From Primula veris (lineage: Eukaryota > Streptophyta > Magnoliopsida > Ericales > Primulaceae), in assembly GCA_963682055.1 (NCBI GenBank), contig OY821750.1, forward strand, positions 10,542,501 through 10,606,500: a stretch of 64,000 nucleotides of DNA, in the 5' to 3' direction. Shown here in pieces: positions 47,200 through 57,431 of the stretch. Under the pieces are notes generated by a model, which worked only from the letters and a program-made list of their open reading frames with translations, did not search any database and was not told the DNA's origin. Every line of letters starts with the position of its first letter. Position 1 is the first letter of the stretch. A program made the translations under genes and the position numbers.

Positions 47200-48600
47200 C
47201 ACACGTAGTGGACGACTTTAGAGATGTATTTGCGAAGGATCTACCGGGGTTACCACCGAAAAGAGTAGATTTTTCTATCGACTTGGTACCGGGAACGACA
47301 CCCATAGCCATTTCCCCGTACCGTTTGGCACCAGCAGAGTTGAAAGAGTTAAGTAAGCAGTTAGAAGAACTGCTATATAAGGGGTTTATTAGGCGGAGTA
47401 CGTCACCATGGGCGGCACCGGCCTTATTTGTGTAAAAGAAGGATGGGTCAATGAGGATGTGCATCGACTATCAAAAGCTAAATAGGGTGACTATTAAGAA
47501 TAAGTACCCACTACCTCGAATTGACGATTTGTTTGACCAACTGAAGGGAGCGACGTTCTTTTCAAAAATCGACTTGCGATCAGGATATCACCAATTGAGG
47601 GTGAAGGATGAGGATATTTCGAAAACAGCCTTTAGGACCCGGTATGGTCACTATGAGTTTGTGGTCATGCCATTCGGGTTGACTAATACGCCGGCGGCAT
47701 TTATGGAGTTAATGAACCGAATCTTTAAGGAGTATCTCGACAAGTTTGTGGTGGTCTTCGTCGATGATATCTTGATTTACTCGAGTTCAAGAGAGGAACA
47801 CGAGGAACATCTCCGTTTAGCGTTGCTCACGTTAAGGGAGCACCAACTTTACGGAAAATTTAGCAAATGTGAGTTTTGGCTAAATGAGGTGAAATTTCGT
47901 GGGCATGTGATCTCGGAAGAAGGGGTAAAGGTGGACGCGACGAAAATTGAGGCCGTTTCGAATTGGGCACAACCGAAGAATGTTTTTGAGATTTGAAGTT
48001 TCTTGGGTTTAGCGGGATACTATCGACGGTTCGTCAAGGATTTCTCAAAGTTGGAGACTCCAATGACTTACCTTAGCAAGAAGGGGATGAAGTTCGTATG
48101 GAGTGAGGCTTGCGAGAAAGCTTTCTTAGAGCTCAAGAAGCGGTTGACTAAAGCTTTCTTAGAGCTCAAGAAGCGGTTGACTAGTTCTCCCATACTAGTT
48201 ATTCCAGAGCAAGGGAAGGGTTACCAGGTGTATTGTGATGCTTCAAAGGAAGGTTTGGGTTACGTCTTGATGTAAGACGGAAAGGTTATCGCATATGCTT
48301 CGTGACAACTAAAGATTCATGAAAAGAACTATCCGACTCATAACCTAGAGCTAGCGGCAATAGTTCATGTGTTGAAGATATGGAGGCATTATCTGTTCGG
48401 GGAAAAGTTCGAAGTGTTTTCGGATCACAAGAGCTTAGGGCATATTTTTACCCAACGTGATCTAAATATGCGACAACGACGATGGATGGAATATCGGGAA
48501 CAATACGACTACGACTTGCACTATCACCCGGGAAAGGCCAATGTAGTAGCGGATGCTTTGAGTCGAAAGTCTCATGCGACCTTAGCATATGTGGCGATCG
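47200..48600 (+). pseudogene. E3 reverse transcriptase and RNase H
   Basis: Reverse transcriptase: [63 protein letters not shown] and the catalytic FVDDILIY at 47757-47780, all conserved. RNase H: YCDASKEGLGYVL near 48235, ELAAIVHVLKIWRHYL near 48350 and FSDHKSL near 48420, ending in VVADALSRK near 48545. Stops at 47433, 47994, 48273 and 48303. A 33-bp in-frame duplication (48117-48182) repeats KAFLELKKRLT between the two domains. Confidence 0.9.
48117..48182 (+). repeat. 33-bp in-frame tandem duplication
   Basis: 48117-48149 and 48150-48182 are identical 33-mers starting AAAGCTTTCTTAGAGCTCAA. They duplicate eleven codons, so the reading frame is kept. Confidence 0.97.
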
Positions 48601-48769
48601 ACGAATGGAGGATGATAGGAAAAGTGAACGAGTTCAACTTGGAGTTGGGACATGTTAATGTGGGGACCTTGTACACAATAGTGGTACAACCGGAAGTGGA
48701 GAGCTATGAGAAACAGATGAGTTCTAGCGAAGGATTAGATGGCTGGACGAAAGGAACCAATGGGGGACT

Positions 48770-50095
48770 ACAATTTAAGGGAAGGACTTATGTGACAGAA
48801 AACATGAGGAATGAGGTATTAAAGGAGTTTCACCACTCCCGATTAGTCGATCATCCCGGCGGGACGAAAATGTATCACGATGCGAAGAGGCAATTTTGGT
48901 GGCCCGGTATGAAACGAGATGTAGCTTCATATGTTAGCAGGTCTCTAACTTTCCAGCAAGTGAAAGCAGAACACCAAAGATCGACGGGTATGCTCTAACC
49001 TTTACCGGTGGCGGAATGGAAGTGGGAAAGGATAGAAATGGATTTTGTGACCAACTTACCTAAATCGGTAAGTGGGAATGATGCTGTGTGGGTTGTGGTC
49101 GACCGTTTGACCAAATCCGCACACTTCATTGCAATTAAGATGACCAACTCGGTAGAAATCTTGCGACGAAAGTATATCAAGGAAATTGTTAGACTTCATG
49201 GGGTACCGATTTTGATAGTATCAGATCGGATGCGAGGTTTGTGTCGAGTTTCTGGGGCGCATTGCAAAATGCCTTAGGGACCAAGTTGACAATGAGTACG
49301 GCGTTTCATCCCCAAACGGATGGATAATCGGAGCGGACTATCCAAGTGCTAGAGGATATGTTACGCGCATCCGTGAATGACTTCAAGGGAGGCTGGGAGA
49401 GCCATCTATCCTTGGTGGAGTTTGCATATAATAATAGCTTTCAAGCTAGTATTTGCATGGCACCTTTCGAGGCGTTATACGGGCGGCCGTGCAGGTCTCC
49501 GGTGTGTTGGACCGAGGTGGGAGAAGCGGAAATGTTAGGACCGCAGTTGGTTCAAGAAATGACAGGAAAGATTAAGTTAATTTGACAAAGGCTTGAGACG
49601 GCTCGAAGCAGGCAAAAGAGTTATGCGGATAAGAGGAGGAGACCTTTGGAGTTCGAAAAGGGGGATCAAGTATTTTTGCGAGTTTCACCCAGGTAGGGGA
49701 TTATGAGGTTTGGCTCTAAAGGGAAGTTGAGCCCGAGATTTATCGGACCATTTGAGATCGTGGACTGAGTTGGAGAAGTTGCATACCGGTTGGACTTGCC
49801 ACCAAAGTTGGCGGGGGTTCACCCGGTTTTCCATGTGTCAATGTTGAAAAAGTATCACCACGACCCTTCACACGTGGTGGACTTTGAGGACATTGAAGTT
49901 AGTGCGGATGTTACCTACGAAGTGGGACCTATGAGGATTATCGATGTGCAAGAGAAGGAACTTCGAGGAAATACGATTAGATTGGTGAAGGTGGTTTGGA
50001 AACACCACGGAGCCGAGGAGGCAACTTGGGAACGCGAGGATGAGATGAAGAGGAAATATCCTAATCTCGACTTTTCTTTAGGTACTTTTCTTTGA
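48770..50095 (+). pseudogene. E3 integrase with chromodomain-like C-terminus
   Basis: Zinc-binding region retains the two histidines (HSRLVDHPGG) but both cysteines of the CLTC motif are replaced (Ser at 48942, Phe at 48951). Core: MDFVTNLP near 49038, SDR near 49221 with the frameshift just after it, SERT near 49328. C-terminal: RFIGPFEIVD near 49738, HPVFHVSMLKKY near 49820, and a chromodomain-like end (VKVVWKHHGAEEATWEREDE) near 49985-50045. Chromodomains target chromovirus integration to heterochromatin in active relatives. Inactive here. Confidence 0.85.
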
Positions 50096-50446
50096 ATGCA
50101 TTCTAATTTCGGGACGAAATTTCTTTATCGGGGAAGGGTTTTTACGCCTAGAGTTTGCGGAGTTGTTGCATTCTCTTTTATTATGTTTGATATTGCATAT
50201 AGGTGTTTACCTTACTTGAGTTTTGTAGATGTTATGGTGTTGTTGAGGTAGAAGCATGTCAGCTTAGTTTACTTTATTTTCTTTTATGTTGCAGCTGCTT
50301 GTTTTACATTGTTTTCTTTTATTCTGTTAGATATTGTATGCATGCGGTTATTCTTACATGTTGTGCATTACCTGGAGTTTATCCTATTTGAGTTATGGAG
50401 TTGTTACGGGTTGTGAACCCTGTGTATGTTATTTCTTGAATGTTAC
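50096..50446. other. E3 segment after gag-pol, first copy of a terminal motif
   Basis: AATTTCGGGACGAAATT occurs at 50105-50121 and again at 51754-51770 just before the 3' LTR. In this family that motif normally sits close to the PPT, so the intervening 1.6 kb looks like an insertion or duplication. No gene. Confidence 0.6.
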
Positions 50447-51673
50447 TGTTGAATTTAGAGTTCAATAATAGATTTTGATTATAACTTTGATTATGTTTTT
50501 AATGATTTTACGATTTCTCTATTTTGATGATATAATGCTTGTCTTTTCCAAAAAAAATAAAATGTAAATTTCAGAATGCTAGAAAGATAGAGCACAGAAA
50601 AACGAAGCCACAGGTTCAAGCGGAACCAGAATCGGAGCTAAAACGAAGGAGTTATGAGCTTTCGAAGAATAGCAAGAAGACCAAGAAACTGCCAGAGAAA
50701 ACGACCGATCGTCTGGACAAAAACGACCGATCGTTTTTGGTTCAAAATCTTCCAGTGAGGACGTCTAAATAACGACCGGTCGAAACTCAGAAACGACCGA
50801 TCGTTTTCTGAATAACGACCGATCGACTGCAGAAAAACGACTGATCGTTTTCTGCAGTTTTCGAAAACAGTTTTTCAGCTTATTCTGAAAAGTTGCTTAA
50901 AACCAATGGTTAAAACACTCAACCAATTCCAACGGTCAGAAAACACTAGACAGACCTTTTGGTCCATAAAAAGTGCCAAATCCCTCTCCCAAAATACATA
51001 CATTCATACCAATCTATCATCCTTCAACCTCTCTTATTCAAAACCCTAAATATCACCATTTTGGTGTATATATTCGAAAAAGAGGGAAATTAAGGAGAAA
51101 GCGATTCAAGCTCAACCAACATCAAAGACTCACCAATTAGCTTATTTAGAAGCAATAAAATAGTGAGTGTAGTTACATTATTGTAACAAAATTGTAACGA
51201 GTGATTTATAAACTCATTTGTGAGCGAGTGATCGGGTAGAGGCTTTGTAAGCAAGTGAAGCTTAAAAGCTCTAGGTATTTTCATTCGGGACACTCATAAA
51301 ATGAGGGAGAGCTTAATCGGTTGATTAGCTCGATAGGATTGTAATATCCGAAAGAAGATTATTAGTGAAATACTCGGTAGTACCGAGGAGAGGACGTAGG
51401 CTGTTTGCCGAACCTCTATAAATCTTTGTGTCATTTTCTTTCCCTAGCTTTTACTTTCCGCAAATATTTATTATTGGTTATTTTCTTGCTTGCGTTTAGT
51501 AATTCTAGCAATTCATTAACTCTTATTAAAACGCTTAAGCTTAGAATTGCATAAGTTGGGTTATTAGTTGCCAATAAGTTTTAATTAGGCAAAAAGCGCA
51601 AAAACCTTATTCACCCCCCCCCCCCTAAGGTTTAGCCGCACCCCCTCTAAGGTTTAGCCGCACCGGGCCAACA
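50447..51673 (+). mobile_element. Ty1/copia solo LTR nested in E3 (about 1227 bp)
   Basis: TGTTGAATTTAGAG to CCGGGCCAACA, flanked by GTTAC (50442-50446) and GTCAC (51674-51678), a TSD with one mismatch. A CCATAAAAAGTGCC promoter-like stretch lies near 50965, and the end carries TATTCACCCCCCC-type text seen in plant copia LTRs. The U3 part (50541-50860) contains GACCGATCG repeats and matches the gypsy E1/E3 leader in reverse orientation. A start slightly upstream or downstream is possible. Confidence 0.6.
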
Positions 51674-51753
51674 GTCACGAATCGTACGTTTAAAATTTTT
51701 ATGGCCTTGTTTATAGAAGTTTATAATTTCTGGGTATAGTTGTTTAGCGAGGA

Positions 51754-51788
51754 AATTTCGGGACGAAATTCTTTTAAAGAGGGTTACT
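51754..51788 (+). promoter_or_regulatory. E3 pre-LTR motif and probable PPT
   Basis: AATTTCGGGACGAAATT followed by TTTTAAAGAGGG directly before the 3' LTR start at 51789. The purine run is weak, perhaps mutated. Confidence 0.5.
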
Positions 51789-53582
51789 TGTAACATCCCG
51801 TATTTTTATAAGTAATTTTATTTATGATTTAATTTATCCAAAAACGTTTTATTCAAAATTTTACCAAAAACCGGTCACTCGACTAATTTTTTGCCAAAAA
51901 CCGAAACTCTTCCGAAAAACTTTATTTTAAAAACCTGTTACTCATTTTATAAATAAAAAGGACCCATTAGGTTTGTTTCTAAAGATTTGTTATTTTTGAG
52001 TAGTAAAACTATATTTTTGGATTTAGAGTTAAGTTTTAGAACTTTGGGAACCAAATAGTTCGTTACCATAAACTATCTCAAAACAGTTTTTCAAAACACT
52101 TTTCAGCCACTTTTTAAAACCTTAAACCTAAAAATCAGCTCAAAAGCAAGAGAGAAAAAGAGAGAAAAGAGAGAAAAGAAAGAAGAAGAAGAAGAAGAAG
52201 AAGAAGAAGAAGAAGAAGAAGAAGAAGAAGAAGAAGAAGAAGAAGAAGAGGAAACCACCGTTAGCGGGTTCATACCGGAAGTATCTCCTCTACGCTCTAA
52301 GGTAACGGGGGTTATCCATTGGGATTAGACGAGGGTGTATGTTAGAATTAAGTTTTATGTTTATTATAAATTGGGGGTTTTTGCCTTTTATATTAATTAT
52401 GTTCTTAAATTGTTAATTGGGTAAATTATTGTTGAATAGAGATGGGTTTTAGATTGTGCATACAAGGTGCTTGTTAAAATGCCCGAATGGAATTTTACGT
52501 TATTGGAGTTGTTTGGCTAGTTGTGAATTTAGTACATATGGTTATGTGTTATGTTGATTGACGTTAAAGTGTCGTTTGAGAATGTTGGTATTTTGAGATG
52601 TGATAATTGAATAGTATAATATTATTGGCCGAGGCCTTAATATTTATACGTATGAGATTGTGTTAATTGAATGATTTTATATTATTGGCCGTGCCTTGTG
52701 ATTTAGCTGTAGTGGCAATGGTCTCTGTCTCTCTCTAATTCCGAGGACAGAAAACGGCCGAGGGGATAGGGAATGACTCGTCTTATGGACTGAGGCGAGT
52801 GGCGTGAGAGGTCCCAGCGTGCACTATATTTATTTTTATGTTAGCAATTGTTTATGTCTCTCCCTAATTCCGGGGACTTAAGACGGCCGAAGGGATAGGG
52901 AATGACTCATCTTACGGACTAGGACGAGTGGCGTGAGAGGTCCAAGTGCGCACTATAAATCTACTTTTATGTTGCAATGGTCTATGTCTTTCCCTAATTC
53001 CGGGGACATAAGACGGCCGAAGGGATAGGGAATGACCTACCTTACGGACTGGGATAGGTGGCGTGAGAGGTCCATGTATGCTATAGATGTGTGTTGATGT
53101 TACGTAATTTATTTAATTTATTCCGTTGTAAAATGTCATTATATTTCTTTTTATACGTCGATTATCGTAGTTGTAGAATTTGTGAGCTCTTGCATTTATG
53201 GGATGGAGTGACGGTGTTTGGTGCCGTCCCGTCTATTTATGTGCGTGGAACTCACCGTTACAATTTTGTATTTCAGGTACCACATAGGTTGGCATGTTTG
53301 GATAAGAGCTGTTGCTTTGCAACATCATGGGTTTGGGGCTTCCGCTTTCTTTTCATTTATATTATATTTTGAGCTTGTTGCCTACGGGCAATTTACATTC
53401 GTTTATTGTATCTCGTCTTGTAGCCGCGTTTGGCAAACACTTTTATTAAATTGTTTAATTATTCCTTTAGCTCGCTTGTGTTTTCTTTTAAAAAATTTAA
53501 TTTCGTACCAACAGGTTCTATTTTCTTTTGTTTTAAAAAGGTCATGGCTCGATATCCGTTTTACGGATTTTGGGGCGTGACA
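51789..53582 (+). repeat. E3 3' LTR (1794 bp)
   Basis: TGTAACATCCCGTATTTTTA to GGGGCGTGACA. It carries an expanded AAG microsatellite (about 52183-52248) that accounts for most of the length difference from the 5' LTR, plus the triplicated modules near 52715-53085. Confidence 0.92.
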
Positions 53583-53607
53583 GCACTCTTAGTGGGAATT
53601 ATTAGGG

Positions 53608-53893
53608 AACAGTTAGCATATATGACTGGTTCACAACCCGTTTACATAAAAATGTGTCAAATGGATTAAAAAATTTAAATTTTGATTAATATTTATGTTT
53701 AGGATAGGCCCCCCTAGGGTTTTATATTTTTATTTGAGTTTTTAGTGTGTTGTGCAATTTGTTTTTAATTTATTAAATTCTAATTTGTTGAAAATAGAAA
53801 AAATAAATTAATTATTGAAAAACATCATCTAACCATTCATTTTCTAATCTTATGGTGGTTAAGCTGACTGTAGTACAAACAGTCAAATAATCT
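53608..53893. repeat. Dispersed repeat of about 300 bp, copy 2
   Basis: Matches 23395-23700 in the same orientation. It lies next to E3 and begins within bases of its right flank. Confidence 0.6.
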
Positions 53894-53919
53894 GACTGAG
53901 GTTTTAGGGTCTTGAAAAT

Positions 53920-54012
53920 GTTGCTCAGCGGTAGAGTTATTTGAATGCTGGTCACATGAGTTAGGCTTGTAGATGTAAATCTATGCAATATATCTTCTTT
54001 TTTTTTGCACAC
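53920..54012 (+). mobile_element. Decayed tRNA-derived SINE-like sequence
   Basis: TTGCTCAGCGGTAGAG near 53922-53937 matches the A-box region of plant SINEs, and GGTCACATGAGTTAGG near 53951 sits where the B box would be, though it is degraded. A T-rich tail (about 53990-54006) follows. Short and weak; could be chance. Confidence 0.35.
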
Positions 54013-54634
54013 ACACATTAAACGAAAGGAAATTTCACAAAACGAATCAGAGTTATGATCATATTATTAATTGTTCGTTATCATTTAATTTACTAATAAA
54101 TGAACATGAGTCAAGCTCTTACCAAAACGAACACTAAAATTTTCACAAAATTTTTGCTTCGTTATCACCTCCACTCTTATCATTTCAAAAGTCATGGTCA
54201 AATTTGGTGATAACTTCAAACACAAATTTTTGGGAAAATCGAAAGGGAGATCCACGGAATTAAAGTTTTTTTTGGTGCTTAGAAATTAAAGTAGTTTATA
54301 AATGAGGTTTATTTGGACTTTAATATTTCATAACAACATTCATGGATTAGTTCATCCCAATTCGCAAATAACAGTAAAAAATTAAAGAACTCGGGCACCG
54401 TCTAACGCATTATTAGAAGGAACCGATGATTTGGAGGCAATTTGAAATTTGTCTAAATGGTAAATGTAGAAACAAACAAAGTTTTCTTGTTCTCAAAAAT
54501 GATTTCTAAGACCAAAATTCATAAAAACAGTTGTCTCTAAAAGATTACCGCATAGTAACATATGGAAACAATTTCAATTTGTCTCTAAATCTAATCTGAC
54601 ACAAAATTAGTTGTACTCTTATGTTGGTATATAT
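54013..54634. other. Unassigned AT-rich spacer
   Basis: No supported gene. GTCTCTAAA-type words recur here (54530, 54580) and near 55092-55125, suggesting debris of a DNA transposon. Confidence 0.35.
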
Positions 54635-54980
54635 TGAAACTGATACACTTAATTAATAAAAGTCTTTGCAGCAATTAAGGACATCAACACATTTTAAACA
54701 CATGTCACGATCTATGCACAATTGATACGGTATAATAATCTCAACACTCCCCCTCACTTATGGGATGTACTAAATCCGAACGAGACCAACAAGTGTAATC
54801 AACGTCAATTTTGGGACGTTAAAGGTGATTCAACATCACTTGAAACTAACTTGACTCTGATAACATATTGAAACTCTTATCATTATCCACTAAAAGGGCT
54901 TGTAGCAATTAATTACAGCAATACATTTTAAACACATGTCACGATCTATTTATAAGTAATGTGAGATAATAATCTCAAAA
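54635..54980 (-). mobile_element. TRIM-type miniature LTR retrotransposon (346 bp)
   Basis: Minus strand: 5' LTR 54869-54980, PBS-like TATGTTATCAGAGTC at 54853-54867, 3' LTR 54635-54746 preceded by PPT AGTGAGGGGGAG (54747-54758). Both LTRs are 112 bp with TG...CA-like ends and share ACATTTTAAACACATGTCA. The whole interior is about 120 bp, far too short for coding. A clean TSD is not visible. Confidence 0.75.
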
Positions 54981-55399
54981 GTATAGAAATGTAATCAAGA
55001 ACACTTTTTTTTATATGTTTTAGTTTTAATACTAGATTTGTAGACAAAAAAAATATTATTTTGATCCCTAAAAAACAATATTTAGCGATAAATTTTGATT
55101 ATCTCTAAATAGTTTGTCTCTAAATACTAACTTTTTTTTATTGGCGCTCGTTGACAAAATCTTTTCTAAAGCACTAGTAAAAACACAAATATGTTGAGAG
55201 ATAAAATAAATCTCTTGTAAATTTTTGATTAACTCATGAGAATGTTTTCCCATTGCAATTTTGAGTTTGTTTGACACTTCTTTATATGATTGTATAATTT
55301 TTTTTTTTAATTTACAATGAAATCGAAGAATAAAAATCTTATTTATTTATTTTATCATGGGGCAAGCTAAAAGGTTAATGTTCTCATTTTTTTTTTTAA
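54981..55399. other. Unassigned spacer
   Basis: AT-rich. The minus-strand frame at 55068-55277 has no recognised motif. No repeat partner was identified apart from the GTCTCTAAA words. Confidence 0.35.
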
Positions 55400-55492
55400 A
55401 GTACACTGCAAAGCGCTATTTAGAAACGCTATTTGCTCTTTTAGCGTTTCTCTCGAAAAAAACGCTACGCTAGCGATAACGCTATTTAAAAC
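55400..55492 (-). repeat. AGCGCTATTT-type repeat, copy 1
   Basis: Reverse-complement counterpart of 62655-62752: AGTACACTGCAAAGCGCTAT, TTTTAGCGTTTCTCTC and GATAACGCTATTTAAAAC are shared. It resembles the end of a DNA transposon or MITE family rich in GCGCTA words. Confidence 0.6.
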
Positions 55493-55826
55493 ATTGGTAA
55501 AAAGTAGGTTTCTAAGAAGGATATGTTTTTTCATATGAATTAAGAGCACAAGTTGTATATCTAAATTAACCTAAGAACAAAACAACACAACATTTATTCG
55601 ACTAACTTTTTGAAAGAAATTGAACCCGAAGTTCAATACTAACAAATAATAAGGTGGTCAAACCTAGGACCTAACACTTTTAAAATGTAAATTTAACTGA
55701 AACTGTTGAGTTTTAAGCTATTATTACAGAGAAAACTGGGGAAAAAAATATTAAGGACCTGCTAGTAATCATCAGTGAACTGCCCAATGCTCAATCGGGT
55801 ACAACAGCTGACAGAAATAAGACAAC
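55491..55826. repeat. Duplicated segment, block X, copy 2 (D2)
   Basis: Near-identical to 7637-7970, but here it lies upstream of block Y and reads through into 55827-56220, which copy 1 lacks. Confidence 0.9.
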
Positions 55827-56112
55827 CTAAAAAACTATATGAAAGAATTGTATATATAAAATGGAGTTTTTCTTTTTGTTTCTGTAACTCGAGAACAGAA
55901 GATTTCCTCCAGGTGTTGGAGTGCCCTTTAAAAATAGGGGCTAGCCATTCTTTGCTCATATAAACTTTGATGATCTGCAGGTGTCTCCAACTATAAAAAT
56001 TTGCATCGAAGTATAGAATAGTTATATTACGCGGTCCCAACGAGAAGAGGTAGGTTTTGGGGTGTAACGGTGCTGCATCAATTCTCGAAAAAGAGGCCCA
56101 ACAAATATACAC
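55762..56112 (-). CDS. Hypothetical protein or exon, unknown
   Basis: 116-residue minus-strand frame (MYICWASFSRIDAAPLHP start, ending SIGQFTDDY). No family recognised. The last part is inside duplicated block X and stays readable in copy 1, where E1 has removed the rest. Composition is not strongly coding-like; it may be chance or an exon. Confidence 0.2.
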   Translation of the reverse strand: MYICWASFSRIDAAPLHPKTYLFSLGPRNITILYFDANFYSWRHLQIIKVYMSKEWLAPIFKGHSNTWRKSSVLELQKQKEKLHFIYTILSYSFLGCLISVSCCTRLSIGQFTDDY

Positions 56113-56267
56113 ATATATATATATATAACTGCATACATTTTTTTTAATTTAAATTCTTGCGCGGAACAAATGGGTGGCACTTGACCCTCCTGGCTCGTAC
56201 AACCCCTTAATATCTCCTTACTAAAATATAATGTTTTTTGGCGTCTTAACTATCTTATATCAATTAT

Positions 56268-56607
56268 GGTGCACATTTGATCATGTTTGTAAGATAATGT
56301 TTTGGTCATATTATCGTTTTTTCATATGTATTCGTATTTTTTTTCTTAAATCAACGTTTTATTTTATTTTTAAAGTGTCTGTTAAAAAAACTGTAAAATT
56401 TGACTTTTTATATATTTTTTGGGTATTTATTAATATTACTACCTTATAAATTGTCAAAACAAACAATAAATACCCAAAATATATAAAATGTCAAATTTTA
56501 TAGATTTTTTTTAACAAAATATTTAAAAATAAAATAAAACATTGATTTAAGAAAAAAATAAAATATGACCAAAACATAACCTTACAAACATCACCAAATG
56601 TACTTCC
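56268..56607. mobile_element. Fold-back MITE (340 bp)
   Basis: Two arms of about 155 bp are near-perfect inverted repeats around a short centre (about 56430-56465), for example GTTTGTAAGATAATGTTTTG with CAAAACATAACCTTACAAAC. Flanks ATCAATTAT (56259-56267) and ATCATTTAT (56608-56616) form a 9-bp TSD with one mismatch, as expected for Mutator-like elements. The other duplicate copy lacks it. Confidence 0.88.
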
Positions 56608-57080
56608 ATCATTTATAATTTATGAATAAACCAATGTTTACCATTTAGCTAATTTTGAGACTTCTATAGATAAAAAAAAAAAACTCAAGTTGTTAAAAGA
56701 AACAGCTAGTTTAAAAAAATTAGTTTATGAAAAAGAAGAAGTAAAATTAGAATTCTGACCTGAAAAAAGTAAAAAAGTACAAAACAGCTTGATCTTTAAT
56801 CTTTTCTCACTGAGCTAATAAAGTCTTGAAAGTTGAAAGTCGTGGATAACAATCTGACACAAGGACACCTTCCTCAAGAAATTAAACATTTTACTGAAAA
56901 ACAATACCAGGGAACAGTACAGATCGGAAGTCGACCCAAGAATACACGAGGACATTACAAAACATTGCATGAAATCAAAGATAAGAAACCATCATCACTT
57001 TTCCGATACGATAATAAATCACCACAAACAACATGACACGACCACAAAACGAAAAAATTATTTGTTGGAGGGATTTTCGC

Positions 57081-57431
57081 CTAATTTTTGTTGATCCTGC
57101 TTATTCCAGCTGCTGTGCTGGAGGTTGCTGCAGTTGCCGAACTCGAGCTAGCTGCGGCAGCCAAGCTAGAGCTTGATGAAGCAGTCTTTGTGACACTTGA
57201 CGTTGCTGCAACTGACTTGCCTGCCCCGGTTGCGGTTATTGCAGTTTCCTCGTTGGTGTTTGATCCATCATCCGTACATCCCCCAACAGCATATTTTACC
57301 CCATTAATACTTAGACTTATGTTCAACGTGATTGCAATCCCACCATCATTCGTCACAACTTTACCATCAGGGTTTGATTTTTTCTTTATCATCTCGGGTG
57401 GGTAAACCATGACATTGGATGGTTTAGGCAT
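57081..57431 (-). CDS. Hypothetical Ser/Ala/Thr-rich small protein, copy 2 (116 aa)
   Basis: Paralogue of 7010-7351, starting MPKPSNVMVYPPEM. In the first 71 residues four amino acids differ (D6N, T41S, D48A, M53T). The Ser/Ala tail varies more and the last residues are unrelated (GISRINKN). An AG-like acceptor context (TGTACAGAG) precedes the ATG. Upstream sequence (57432-57503) is duplicated too. Unknown function. Conservation of frame in both copies is the only evidence that it is a gene. Confidence 0.45.
   Translation of the reverse strand: MPKPSNVMVYPPEMIKKKSNPDGKVVTNDGGIAITLNISLSINGVKYAVGGCTDDGSNTNEETAITATGAGKSVAATSSVTKTASSSSSLAAAASSSSATAATSSTAAGISRINKN

Larger units (their letters stand above)
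45288..50095 (+). pseudogene. E3 gag-pol polyprotein, about a dozen stops and one frameshift
   Basis: One frame runs from the start near 45300 (MAITTRTS) to a single-base deletion at about 49228, and the adjoining frame continues to the stop at 50093-50095. Stops in the first frame: 46257, 46551, 46600, 46638, 46875, 47433, 47994, 48273, 48303, 48996. After the shift: 49325, 49583, 49694 and one near 49766. Where E1 can be compared, four stops replace CGA or CAA codons (C-to-T changes). The single gag-pol frame suits chromoviruses. The element cannot encode its own replication proteins. Confidence 0.9.
42419..53582 (+). mobile_element. Ty3/gypsy chromovirus-type element E3, full length but inactivated
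   Basis: 5' LTR 42419-44175, PBS 44178-44190, leader with GATCGGTCG motifs, single-frame gag-pol 45288-50095, a downstream segment with a nested copia solo LTR, 3' LTR 51789-53582, TSD GCACT (42414-42418 and 53583-53587). Domain order gag, protease, reverse transcriptase, RNase H, integrase, chromodomain-like C-terminus fits a Tekay/Del-like chromovirus. Many stops and one frameshift make it non-autonomous. Confidence 0.93.
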
